Both the position numbers and the translations under genes were made by a program. From assembly GCF_023333585.1 (NCBI RefSeq), contig NZ_JAIQZN010000016.1:36753-100752 (forward strand): a stretch of 64,000 bases of DNA, in the 5' to 3' direction. The first letter of the stretch is position 1. Each line of letters begins with the position of its first letter. The DNA is from Argonema antarcticum A004/B2. Lineage in GTDB: Bacteria; Cyanobacteriota; Cyanobacteriia; Cyanobacteriales; Aerosakkonemataceae. The notes below the pieces were generated by a model. That model had not been told where the DNA came from, did no database searches, and was given only the letters and a program-made list of their open reading frames with translations. Shown here in pieces: positions 43,911-51,902 of the stretch.

Positions 43911-46139
43911 ATGCACCCAGAGCCAATTGAGATGCGCCTGCAAAAACTCAAGCAAGAGCAGGAACTAATTTTAAGTCGAGTGGATAATGCGATCGCTCTA
44001 TTTGACTGCGAGCATCGACTTGTCTTGTTCAACAATAAGCTTTCTGTGATTTGGGGCTTTTCCTCAGAGTGGTTGCAAAGCAAGCCGACGTATGAAGTTG
44101 TTTTTGCTGAAATCTTAGCGCAGGGCTACTGGTTAGAGGCGCAGCACAAACAGCTGGTTTCTGCTATTGAGCAAGCAGAGGCTGAAAATGTTTCCTACTA
44201 TATTGAGCAGAGCAATGGCATTTGCCTTGATGTTTACGCCACCGTAACATCAGACGGGGGACGCCTGTTTACCTTCCGAGATGTCACCAGCTACCAGCAA
44301 GCCCTAAAGGAAGCTCAGCTGACACAGGCAAACTTAAATGCCCAAGTGAGGCGTCAAGCTTTTTTATTAAGCTTAACAGAACGGCTACAGCCTGCGACCG
44401 ATCTGCGGGAAATTGGGCAGTTTGCCCTTAGCTATCTGGTAGAAGTGATGGGTGCAGCTTTTGGCGATGTTAAGGTAATTACTGGAGAAGGAGTCGATCG
44501 CCAAGCAGGCATCCTCACCAATAAAGTTTTGGGACAATTTATTGCCACTTACGGCGAGGTCGCTGTTGCTGAAATGGAAGTGCTGCTCTCTAGAGGCATT
44601 CCTTACGGTCAAGGGCTACTTTGGAAAGTGGTTGAAACGGGCAAGCCAATTTTTGTGGAAGATTATTACAACCACCCAAACGCGCTACCGGGGTTTCGCC
44701 ACCCATCGATCGGTCAGTTGGGCATTTTTCCCATTCCAGCTGCGGATGGCACCATTATAGGGGTTTTAACCCTGGAATCTCGCAGTTTGCAGAAGTTGCA
44801 AGAAGCTCCCCAACAGGATATGCTACTGGCAGCTTGTCGGACTTTGGGTGTGGCGATCGAACGCGCTCAAGCTCAAGAGAGTCTGCGTCAGATTAATGAG
44901 GACTTAGAGCGAGCATCTCAGATGAAATCTGAATTTCTCACCTCTATGTCCCACGAACTGCGGACACCCCTCAATAGCATTCTGGGATTTTCTGACTTGT
45001 TGTTGCGGCAAAGGGCTGGTTCTTTGACCGATCGCCAGATCGGCTATGTCCAAACAATCGAAAAAAGCGGTCAACACCTATTGCAGTTGATTAACGACAT
45101 TTTGGATTTATCCAAAATTGAAGCTGGCAAAACAGAACTCGACCTACAACCTATCTCCATCCAGTATCTCTGTACAGAATGCCTGAAAATGATTCAGCCG
45201 CGTGCAGATAAAAAGCGATTGGCTCTTTCCTTAGAAATTGACTATCGACTCAAGAATGCGAACTTGGATGAGCGTCGCGTCAGCCAAATTTTGATTAATT
45301 TGCTTTCCAATGCCGTTAAATTCACACCAGAAGGTGGGCAAATTAAGCTGACCAGTAGATTGATTTATGGAAATCAGCTGGCCAAAGAATTTCGGCCCGA
45401 TCGTAGTCCTATCAATCCCAGTACACCTTATCTATGTCTGGAAGTAAAAGATTCTGGAATCGGCATTGCCAAGGATAAATGGCATTTGCTCTTTCGACCC
45501 TTTCAGCAAGTAGATGCTTCCTTAGCTCGGCGTCACGAAGGTACAGGTTTAGGTTTGGCTTTAACAAAGCGGTTGGCAGAACTACACGGCGGTACTGTCT
45601 CCCTGGAATCGGTGGAAAATGAAGGCTCTACATTTCGCATCTGGCTACCTTTGACCGAAATGCGACAGGAGTCAGCTGTCACTATCCCTCAGATTCCTAA
45701 GTCAAATTATACTCAGCACTCAGCACTCAGCACTCAGCACTTTTATGCCAAACGGGTGTTAGTAGTTGAGGATCAACCTTACAATCAAGCGTTAATTTCT
45801 GAAGTGCTGGAACTGGAAGGCTATGCGGTTGAATTAATCTATGACGGTTGCACGATGATGGAAATGATTAACTCTCCTCTGGTCACACCTCAATCTTTAC
45901 CTGATATGATTTTAATGGATATCCAATTGCCAGAGGTAGATGGCTTTCAGCTCATCCGTCACCTCAAGGATCACCCTTTGTGGAAAAATGTGCCGACGAT
46001 CGCCGTAACTGCGATCGCAATGGCGGGCGATCGCGATCGGTGTTTAGCTGCTGGTGCTAATGGTTACCTGAGCAAACCTTTGAATTTAGATGAATTGATT
46101 GCGACTGTGCGATCTTTTTTAGATAAAAATCCGACCTAA
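43911..46139 (+). CDS. Hybrid sensor histidine kinase (PAS-GAF-HisKA-HATPase-receiver)
   Basis: 742 residues, no membrane segment. PAS-like (about 15-125, FDCEHRLVLFNNKLSVIWGF), GAF (about 150-325, GIPYGQGLLWKVVETGKPI), HisKA with SMSHELRTPLNSILGF (His near 348), HATPase with NLLSNAVKFTPEGG, DSGIGI and GTGLGLALT (about 460-590), and a C-terminal receiver (about 615-735, MILMDIQLPEVDG, YLSKPL). The linker at residues about 601-612 (TQHSALSTQHF) is coded by CTCAGCA heptamers, a dispersed tandem repeat kept in frame between kinase and receiver. The partner regulator is unknown. Confidence 0.94.
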   Translation: MHPEPIEMRLQKLKQEQELILSRVDNAIALFDCEHRLVLFNNKLSVIWGFSSEWLQSKPTYEVVFAEILAQGYWLEAQHKQLVSAIEQAEAENVSYYIEQSNGICLDVYATVTSDGGRLFTFRDVTSYQQALKEAQLTQANLNAQVRRQAFLLSLTERLQPATDLREIGQFALSYLVEVMGAAFGDVKVITGEGVDRQAGILTNKVLGQFIATYGEVAVAEMEVLLSRGIPYGQGLLWKVVETGKPIFVEDYYNHPNALPGFRHPSIGQLGIFPIPAADGTIIGVLTLESRSLQKLQEAPQQDMLLAACRTLGVAIERAQAQESLRQINEDLERASQMKSEFLTSMSHELRTPLNSILGFSDLLLRQRAGSLTDRQIGYVQTIEKSGQHLLQLINDILDLSKIEAGKTELDLQPISIQYLCTECLKMIQPRADKKRLALSLEIDYRLKNANLDERRVSQILINLLSNAVKFTPEGGQIKLTSRLIYGNQLAKEFRPDRSPINPSTPYLCLEVKDSGIGIAKDKWHLLFRPFQQVDASLARRHEGTGLGLALTKRLAELHGGTVSLESVENEGSTFRIWLPLTEMRQESAVTIPQIPKSNYTQHSALSTQHFYAKRVLVVEDQPYNQALISEVLELEGYAVELIYDGCTMMEMINSPLVTPQSLPDMILMDIQLPEVDGFQLIRHLKDHPLWKNVPTIAVTAIAMAGDRDRCLAAGANGYLSKPLNLDELIATVRSFLDKNPT

Positions 46140-46157
46140 TGGTTACAAGATGGGGTA

Positions 46158-46367
46158 GTGTTTTTCAAACAAGTCAATGTGCTTGAATTTAACCACGATG
46201 CTTACAGTTGTTACACGGAATTGCTCAGACAAAGAATTCGTATTGGTACGCAAGATTTAAGAATTGCTGCGATCGCAATTTCAAGAAATGGGATTCTGGT
46301 AACTCGAAATCGGCGGGATTTTGAACGAGTTCCTGGTTTGGTGTTTGAAGATTGGAGTGTAAGCTAG
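46158..46367 (+). pseudogene. C-terminal fragment of a VapC-like PIN toxin
   Basis: The 69-codon frame matches only the second half of PIN toxins: LLRQRIRIGTQDLRIAAIAI (conserved Asp) and LVTRNRRDFERVPGL. The first Asp-bearing half and any antitoxin are missing; upstream DNA is the end of the hybrid kinase. It is a decayed remnant. Confidence 0.8.
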
Positions 46368-46384
46368 CTGGGTTAAAGAAGAGA

Positions 46385-46501
46385 GCGATCGCCTTGAAAT
46401 ATCAAAAGCAGATGTGGGAAATAGCGATCGCGTTAAAATTTAAAAAACCTATGCGGGAAATTAGGGAAGGTAGAAGAGAGAAAGTTAGCGGGATTGGGTA
46501 G
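46385..46501 (+). pseudogene. Relic of the small coiled-coil gene family (3' end)
   Basis: Reads AIALKYQKQMWEIAIALKF...MREIREGRREKVSGIG stop, matching the end of the intact 57-codon gene at 48351, partly duplicated internally and with no start codon of its own. Confidence 0.55.
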
Positions 46502-46587
46502 TATGGATGAAGTGCGATCGCTTTCACCAAATAAGCTGACAGAAATATAGGTTATAATTACTAAAATCAGAGTGGAGGTTTCAGGTA

Positions 46588-46971
46588 ATGAAAACTACTT
46601 TATTAAATGAATCAGAGGAAAACTTAGCTCAATTAACTTACTCAGTAATAGTTGAACGAGAAAAAGAAGGAAGTTATAAAGCTACGGTGTGGGGTTTAGC
46701 AGATTGTGAAGCGACTGGAGATACGAAGGAAACTGCGTTAAAGAGTATTAACCAGCTTTTAACAGCGCGGTTAGAAAATGCTGAAGTTGTTGTACAAGAA
46801 ATGGCTTTACCTAAATCAGAAAATCCTTGGATAAAGTTTGCGGGTATGTATAAGGATAATCCTCTTTTTAATGATATGGTTTCTGAGATGGAAGCTGATC
46901 GGCGGGAAGTTGATGCGGAAATGGAGGAATATTACCGTAAAATTGATGCGGAGGAGAAAAACAAGTGCTAA
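46588..46971 (+). CDS. HicB-like antitoxin-type protein, partner missing
   Basis: 127 residues. The middle (YSVIVEREKEGSYKATVWGLADCEATGDTKETALKSINQLL) is the HicB fold: a beta strand pair, G-C-A/T dip and helix. The acidic C-terminal tail (EMEADRREVDAEMEEYYRKIDAEEKN) is typical of antitoxins of PIN or HicA toxins. A GTG overlapping its stop opens a frame of only 18 codons, so the toxin has been lost or replaced. The SD GGAGG lies upstream of the ATG. Confidence 0.7.
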   Translation: MKTTLLNESEENLAQLTYSVIVEREKEGSYKATVWGLADCEATGDTKETALKSINQLLTARLENAEVVVQEMALPKSENPWIKFAGMYKDNPLFNDMVSEMEADRREVDAEMEEYYRKIDAEEKNKC

Positions 46972-47037
46972 AATCTGCCTCATCTTGCCAAAAGTTCATG
47001 GCAAGTTGTGGTGTGCTGTAAATTAGGAAAATAGGTA

Positions 47038-47473
47038 GTGGACAGGGGACAATCTTACATCAGGGTAAGCGAATTAGAATTACGCCGAGAGCAAGCAATA
47101 GAAAAATGTGGAGAAGGATTAGTTTTAAAAGCCGAAGGTCGTTTGCAGTCTTTGCTGAAGGAAGCAGAGATTTTTATTAGACTTGATGGTGAAAATTTAG
47201 AGAGATGCCTCTTTCGTTTCTTGGGAAGATATTGCAGGTAATGCTGAGAATCTTCGGTGGCGGTTAGAAACCATCGCATCTTCTACGAGTTTAGCAGATT
47301 TAATGGAGGCTAAGGAGCAACACTTTTATTTTGAGGCTCAAATTCACGCTGGAGTTATAATTGAGGATATTGCTGAGATTATCTATATTGAAGATAGTCC
47401 AAGTGATTCGATCGCTCAGTTGGCTCTTGAGAGAGGTATCCCGATCGCTGTAGTTAACCTGAATGAATGTTAA
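47038..47473 (+). pseudogene. Frameshifted gene of unknown family
   Basis: A first frame (GTG 47038, SYIRVSELELRREQAIEK...FIRLDGENLER) runs into stop at 47241, but a continuous coding-like sequence goes on in another frame (DASFVSWEDIAGNAENLRW...GIPIAVVNLNEC) to TAA at 47471. The total length is one base over a multiple of three. The last part resembles the end of a PIN- or nuclease-like domain (IAVVNL), but I cannot assign it. Confidence 0.55.
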
Positions 47474-47487
47474 GTAAGGAGTCGAGT

Positions 47488-47781
47488 ATGCCAGTACGTA
47501 GAGAAAATGTTGATTTTTTCTTTGATGATTTTATCAAAGTCAGCACTGGAAGTAAAGAGTCGAGTATCTGGGCAGTAGGCAGTTATAATGGGGATTTGAT
47601 TATGACTGTCGTGAGAAAAAAGATAGACAATCTGATAATGGATGATATTGCTAAAGAGCGAACTTTTGTGACGCTAAGCGATTTGATGAAATTCGATCCT
47701 TACCGTCAGTATGATTCGGAAGCGATTAAGGAGGCTGAAATTATGGCTAAAGTAAGAAGGTCAGCTTCGGTGACAACTTAG
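47488..47781 (+). CDS. Small hypothetical protein
   Basis: 97 residues from MPVRRENVDFFFDDFIK. The ATG at 47488 is chosen because TAAGGAG lies at a good distance upstream; the frame reaches back to 47467 without such a site. Middle WAVGSYNGDLIMTVVRKKID, then DDIAKERTFVTLSDLMKFDP. No family is recognised. It follows the frameshifted gene by 14 bases, so both probably came as one unit. Confidence 0.55.
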   Translation: MPVRRENVDFFFDDFIKVSTGSKESSIWAVGSYNGDLIMTVVRKKIDNLIMDDIAKERTFVTLSDLMKFDPYRQYDSEAIKEAEIMAKVRRSASVTT

Positions 47782-47870
47782 AAGGTAGGGGTGGGATGTG
47801 GAGAGGCGATCGCAAAATAACAGTGGTGTGTATGGGCGATCGCACTTATATTTTGTTACAGAAGTGATAT

Positions 47871-47948
47871 GCGATCGCATTAAAATATCAAAATCGGATG
47901 CGGGAAATTAGAGAAGCTAGAAGAGAGAAAGTTAGTGGCATTGGGTAG
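47871..47948 (+). pseudogene. Relic of the small coiled-coil gene family (3' end)
   Basis: AIALKYQNRMREIREARREKVSGIG stop is readable but has no start. The DNA is about 90% like the corresponding part of the intact gene at 48351. It shares the flank GGATGGATGAAGTGCGATCGC with the relic at 46385. Confidence 0.6.
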
Positions 47949-48006
47949 GATGGATGAAGTGCGATCGCGATATACTAATATACTAACAATTAGCAACAGA
48001 ATTCCA

Positions 48007-48348
48007 ATGCCTATACCTTCAGAAATTATAGCTCTCATTGAGCGATTAAACCAGGAATTTAATCAGACTGAACAAGAAGCTACAGATGCTCTGAACATAG
48101 TCAGACGCAATTTGTCTTTTTTTCCAAACAATGTTATAATGACGCAATATTTTGCTTATCTAAACACTATATTGTTTTCTGTAGAAACTTACAAAAGACA
48201 AGTGCAGGCTATGGTGGAAATAATCTCGCCAACAGATGTGCCAGCCGAAGTAATACAGGAGGCGGGAGAAGATTTGGGGAATTTGCTGGGTCGAGCGATC
48301 GAAAGTAAAATGGCTGTTAGAAGGATTATAAGTCGTTTGGAGGGATGA
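48007..48348 (+). CDS. Small helical hypothetical protein
   Basis: 113 residues from MPIPSEIIALIERLNQEFNQ. The frame extends to 47935 but that part is the relic repeat. Heptad-like helices follow (TEQEATDALNIVRRNLSFF, VETYKRQVQAMVEIIS). No family is recognised. The two small genes at 48351 and 48527 follow with 2-base gaps, so they form a three-gene transcript. Confidence 0.55.
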   Translation: MPIPSEIIALIERLNQEFNQTEQEATDALNIVRRNLSFFPNNVIMTQYFAYLNTILFSVETYKRQVQAMVEIISPTDVPAEVIQEAGEDLGNLLGRAIESKMAVRRIISRLEG

Positions 48349-48350
48349 AA

Positions 48351-48524
48351 ATGAGAGAACCACTAGATGAAAAAACGATGCTTGAAATTCTTGAACTGGC
48401 GAAAGAAGCCGAACAGAAAGCTAGAGAAACAAGTGAGTTAGCAACTGCGATCGCATTAAAATATCAAAATCGGATGCGGGAAATTAGAGAACTTAGGACA
48501 AAAGAAGCTAGCAGAATTGGGTAA
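48351..48524 (+). CDS. 57-residue coiled-coil protein (family member 1)
   Basis: M-R-E-P-L-D-E-K-T, then LEILELAKEAEQKARETSEL, then ATAIALKYQNRMREIREL and a basic end to ASRIG. An amphipathic helix throughout. GGAGGG stands just before the ATG, and the gene is followed 2 bases later by a paralogue. Relics of its 3' half lie at 46385, 47871 and 48744. Function unknown; small size and toxin-rich surroundings allow an antitoxin-like role. Confidence 0.6.
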   Translation: MREPLDEKTMLEILELAKEAEQKARETSELATAIALKYQNRMREIRELRTKEASRIG

Positions 48525-48526
48525 GA

Positions 48527-48697
48527 ATGAAACAATTACCGGATAAAAAGAAACTACTTGAATTGCTTGAACTTGCCAAAGACTTTGAAAGGGAAGCTAG
48601 ACAAATGAGTGAGTTGTCTACAGAAATAGCTTATAAGTGGCAACGTCGTTTGGAAGCAAGGCGATCGGCAAAGCGGGAAGTGAGTGAGGTTAAGTAG
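48527..48697 (+). CDS. 56-residue coiled-coil protein (family member 2)
   Basis: M-K-Q-L-P-D-K-K-K, then LLELLELAKDFEREARQMSEL, then STEIAYKWQRRLEARRSAKR. It aligns with the previous gene along its whole length (LELAK, EAR.MSEL), so the two arose by tandem duplication. Basic C-terminus. Function unknown. Confidence 0.6.
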   Translation: MKQLPDKKKLLELLELAKDFEREARQMSELSTEIAYKWQRRLEARRSAKREVSEVK

Positions 48698-48743
48698 TGG
48701 AAAAAAGAACGATCGCACTTTTATTTTGTTAGGGGAGTTGGGG

Positions 48744-48821
48744 GCGATCGCGTTAAAATATCAAAACCGAATGCGGTAAATTAGGGAAGGTAGAAGAGAG
48801 AAAGTTAGTGGCATTGGGTAG
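48744..48821 (+). pseudogene. Relic of the small coiled-coil gene family (3' end)
   Basis: Begins AIALKYQNRMR, meets a stop, then continues as GRREKVSGIG. It shares the downstream flank GGGTGGATGA with the relics at 46385 and 47871. Confidence 0.55.
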
Positions 48822-48832
48822 GGTGGATGACT

Positions 48833-49420
48833 TTAGCTACTTATATCTAGCCACTGAATATCATCTTTATTTTCTTCTATTTCTTCTGAAAAATCTTGCC
48901 ACTTTAACTGGCTTAGTGGATCGAGTATTAATTGTATATCTGCTATCATTTCTGGCTTTAACCACGATTCACTAGGAGTAGAGAATTCTTGCATACTTGC
49001 CACAGCAAAACCCAATCTACTAATTTTCCTAATGATTTCAGAAGTTAACGCTAAAAATGATATTTTATACTCAAAAGTTTCAGCTAATTTTAATAAGGTT
49101 AGCAAATAACGATCAAGCGGATTTCGAGCATCAATATCTTCATAGCTAGATAGAACATTTTCTAACTTCATTGCTTCGTCAATAAAATATATCGTACCTC
49201 CACTAACTGTCTTAAATATCAAGAATTCAAGAATCTCTTGTCTGTCTAACGACTCTATAATTTTTGTTGCTGCTTCGGTAGCTGCATGAAAATTCCCATC
49301 TTTAAGATAAACAAGCTGACTATAAAAATATTTAGGCAGGACAACATCTTTAGAAGTCCATACTAATAGCTCAGGATTACAAATACATAAATCTGGTTCT
49401 AGTCCATAGAGTATATTCAT
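48833..49420 (-). CDS. Hypothetical protein, last gene of the ubiquitin-like operon
   Basis: 195 residues, mixed alpha/beta (VLPKYFYSQLVYLKDGNFHA, ILEFLIFKTVSGGTIYFIDE, EYKISFLALTSEIIRKISRLG), acidic end (EEIEENKDDIQWLDISS). No family is recognised. It lies 24 bases after the second RING-like gene on the same strand, so it is probably co-transcribed; a substrate, target receptor or regulator of the conjugation pathway would fit. The convergent side is the small-gene relic region. Confidence 0.65.
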   Translation of the reverse strand: MNILYGLEPDLCICNPELLVWTSKDVVLPKYFYSQLVYLKDGNFHAATEAATKIIESLDRQEILEFLIFKTVSGGTIYFIDEAMKLENVLSSYEDIDARNPLDRYLLTLLKLAETFEYKISFLALTSEIIRKISRLGFAVASMQEFSTPSESWLKPEMIADIQLILDPLSQLKWQDFSEEIEENKDDIQWLDISS

Positions 49421-49444
49421 TTTATCCGCTCTCCCTATCTTTTT

Positions 49445-49972
49445 TTAGTTTACGCGATCGCGATTTATTCTCGTCTGTGGAAACTGGATCGAAACTGGTA
49501 AAGTGTATTCTCCCGTGTGTCCTGCATTTCCACACACCGGACATTGACATCCCAACTCTCTCCAGCTATCTTCGTGATAGGCAAGTTTGTGACGGCGACA
49601 CAAGTAAACCCTTTCCCCCGGACGAAATATTTCTTGACTGTAAAGATCTTTTGTTCCTATTACATTTCTTAATATATTGTCTAAATCATCAGGTACGTCT
49701 GGGTTTAAAAAATTTTCGTCTATAATAGTTTCGCCGTCACCACCAGTGGGAGGAAGATCTACCTCAAGCTCGATCCATTCGATTTCTTCTGTTACAGGAG
49801 AAACATTAATATTTCTCCTATTTGGCTGTCTTGGTGGAGAAATACCGATATCTCGCCATCTAATTTCGCCTGTACCCGGTTGTATTCGTCGGGACTTTTT
49901 GGACTTGGCATAAATAACTGTGCCAATACTAACTACGAGTATTCCTACTCCTATTACCAATAACCATTCCAT
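49445..49972 (-). CDS. Membrane-anchored zinc-cluster (RING-like) protein 2
   Basis: 175 residues. Residues 3-21 are a single membrane helix (LLVIGVGILVVSIGTVIYA), then a basic and Pro-rich linker, PDVPDDLDNIL, and a C-terminal cluster C125-x2-H128-x4-H133-x8-C142-x-C144-x2-C147, in FRPGERVYLCRRHKLAYHEDSWREL and GCQCPVCG. The ligand spacing is identical to the neighbour at 49984. It resembles prokaryotic RING/treble-clef domains (the YH..W..GC..C half). By position with E1, E2 and Ubl genes it is a candidate E3 ligase or adaptor; that role is inferred. Confidence 0.75.
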   Translation of the reverse strand: MEWLLVIGVGILVVSIGTVIYAKSKKSRRIQPGTGEIRWRDIGISPPRQPNRRNINVSPVTEEIEWIELEVDLPPTGGDGETIIDENFLNPDVPDDLDNILRNVIGTKDLYSQEIFRPGERVYLCRRHKLAYHEDSWRELGCQCPVCGNAGHTGEYTLPVSIQFPQTRINRDRVN

Positions 49973-49983
49973 TATTTTACTTG

Positions 49984-50460
49984 CTATTCAAGTTGCCTAA
50001 ACTCAATTTGTAAGTCGTTGGTATTCCGTTTTTTTATCTGCACTGGAACAGGTAATGTATGTAATTTGGTATGTGCATTATTTCCACATACCATACATTT
50101 ACATCCCATTTCTCTCCAGCTATCTTCATGATAGGCAAGTTTGTGCGTATAGCACAAGTAAACCTGTTCTCCAGGTCGAAATATTTCTTGAGTTACAGGA
50201 TCTTTTATTTCGCCGCTGCTTATATCTATTAGTATGTTGTTTAGATCGTCAGGTAAATCTGGAAGTATTGTAGAAGTTGATGAGGAAGTATTACTACTGG
50301 AAGATGAGCTTGTGTTTGAAGAAGATGACTGAGAATTAGGAGCGCTAACTATTAAAATAAAAAGGGCTACCCACCATCCTGGATGGGTAAAACCTAAAAT
50401 AAGAAATACTATAGCTAGGCAACCTAAACAGCCTTGTCCATTATCTGTATTGTTAGCCAT
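49984..50460 (-). CDS. Membrane-anchored zinc-cluster (RING-like) protein 1
   Basis: 158 residues. Residues about 9-38 are one or two short membrane segments, then a Ser/Thr run (44-64) and PDLPDDLNNIL. The zinc cluster is C103-x2-H106-x4-H111-x8-C120-x-C122-x2-C125 within FRPGEQVYLCYTHKLAYHED and MGCKCMVCG, matching the paralogue at 49445 in every ligand. Its ATG overlaps the stop of the JAMM gene (8 bases), so translation is coupled. A role as E3-like factor at the membrane is inferred from context. The N-terminus carries GCLGCL, which could be lipidated only if exported, and no lipobox is certain. Confidence 0.75.
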   Translation of the reverse strand: MANNTDNGQGCLGCLAIVFLILGFTHPGWWVALFILIVSAPNSQSSSSNTSSSSSSNTSSSTSTILPDLPDDLNNILIDISSGEIKDPVTQEIFRPGEQVYLCYTHKLAYHEDSWREMGCKCMVCGNNAHTKLHTLPVPVQIKKRNTNDLQIEFRQLE

Positions 50461-51892
50461 CTTTAAGTATTTCCTTTATTTCGATTTTTTGAATTTTCTC
50501 ATTGCTATCCTTATATTCAATAGAACGGGGAATATAAACTACATCACGAACTACTTTTTTAGCTGGTTCTGTATTATTAGAAGTTGGGGAAGGAGAGACT
50601 CTCCTACTATTTCCTCTGCCTCTGGCTCCCTGAGTTTCAGTCCTTACAGGGGTAGGAATGAGAGAACTAAACATAGGAACAATTACGCCCCCTTGTGCAT
50701 TTTGAAGTTCGATAGTTTTTTCGCTCTTTATGGGAGAGCGGTAATTGTAATCTGAGAGAGATTTATCTGAATTTTCGATTAAATCTGTTACTTGAATAAC
50801 CTCCACATCCTTGACATTTTCATTGGGGATAAATTCATCTACAAACAACTGAAATCTTTCAGCATTTTCTGTTACTTCTTTGGAAATGACTAGCAAAGTT
50901 ATTTCAGTTCCTTTACCAATACTGTCTCCTACCTTAACAATTGGATACCGAAGTAAATTTTTCTCCTTTTCTAGGTAACTAAATACTGGCGCTGGCATAG
51001 TTTTTATGTCCGCTTTTAATGGAGAAACAGGTTTATTGCTTATGCTATTATTAAACAGATTGTTAAGCAAAAGTGAACCACATAAGGCTGCAATTATTAC
51101 TAAAACAAAAATCATCCAAGCTGTTACAGGAAAACGTCTAGCTTGCTTTGTGGCTGTTACTTCAGGCGCTCTATTTATCAGGTCAGTATTGTCTTGAGGT
51201 TGTCTATCGTTATTATCTTCTCTCTCTTCTCTCCATTGAATATCCTGGTGCCGTACTCTTGGTTCCTGAATTTGCTGTCGAGTTTGGCCAAATATACCTG
51301 GATAAACTGGTACTGCTTTTTCACCCAAAAAATAGCCAATCTCTAGTCTTACAGGGTCATATACAATTGACAAACACCAAGGATGATGGAAAAATGCCTG
51401 CTGTGTGTTCCTATCTGTTGGCGACATGAACACACTAAGATTAGGGTGAGAATGATACCAACCAACAATGTTTTCTTGGGGATGCTCAGACCTGGCATAA
51501 TTCATAATGCTCAACCAGGAATCTGAGGTAAACTCTAGATGTGCGCCTGTTCCAATTGTTGCTGGCGCTGCGACTGCTGCCGTAATCTCCACATATATTC
51601 CATAATGCGGATCGGAGTAAGCGTTACCAAAAAGAATGCCACCTTGTTCGACCCTAAGATTAGATCTAAGATGCGCTTTCAAATCCTCAAGGGCATCTGT
51701 TCTGATATATACTTCTTTTTTGTGTGAATCGCTGATGCCTCGTTCCTCTGTAAATTCACTAATTGACTTGAGTATTGGCTTATAAACATCCTCACTTTCT
51801 ACCCAGACAATTTTGTTTTGTGGTTCGGAATCAGAGTTTCCTTTTTTTCCTGGATTGTTGCCTTTGGAAAAGTTTGGTAAATCAGGTGCCAT
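50453..51892 (-). CDS. Membrane-anchored JAB/MPN (JAMM) metalloprotease
   Basis: About 479 residues from MAPDLPNFSKG. The inner ATG (51892) has AGAGGA at the right distance and begins just after the E2 stop; the longer frame overlaps E2. Residues about 60-200 form a JAMM domain: Glu82 in VEQGGILFG, then GWYHSHPNLSVFMSPTD giving H147-x-H149-x7-S157-x2-D160, an exact zinc motif. A membrane helix lies at about 256-277. A 200-residue tail of unknown fold (ITLLVISKEVTENAERFQLF) follows. Such proteases remove Ubl tags or mature Ubl precursors. Since the Ubl already ends in Gly, deconjugation is the likelier role. Confidence 0.9.
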   Translation of the reverse strand: MAPDLPNFSKGNNPGKKGNSDSEPQNKIVWVESEDVYKPILKSISEFTEERGISDSHKKEVYIRTDALEDLKAHLRSNLRVEQGGILFGNAYSDPHYGIYVEITAAVAAPATIGTGAHLEFTSDSWLSIMNYARSEHPQENIVGWYHSHPNLSVFMSPTDRNTQQAFFHHPWCLSIVYDPVRLEIGYFLGEKAVPVYPGIFGQTRQQIQEPRVRHQDIQWREEREDNNDRQPQDNTDLINRAPEVTATKQARRFPVTAWMIFVLVIIAALCGSLLLNNLFNNSISNKPVSPLKADIKTMPAPVFSYLEKEKNLLRYPIVKVGDSIGKGTEITLLVISKEVTENAERFQLFVDEFIPNENVKDVEVIQVTDLIENSDKSLSDYNYRSPIKSEKTIELQNAQGGVIVPMFSSLIPTPVRTETQGARGRGNSRRVSPSPTSNNTEPAKKVVRDVVYIPRSIEYKDSNEKIQKIEIKEILKDG

Positions 51893-51902
51893 GACTATTC
51901 CT

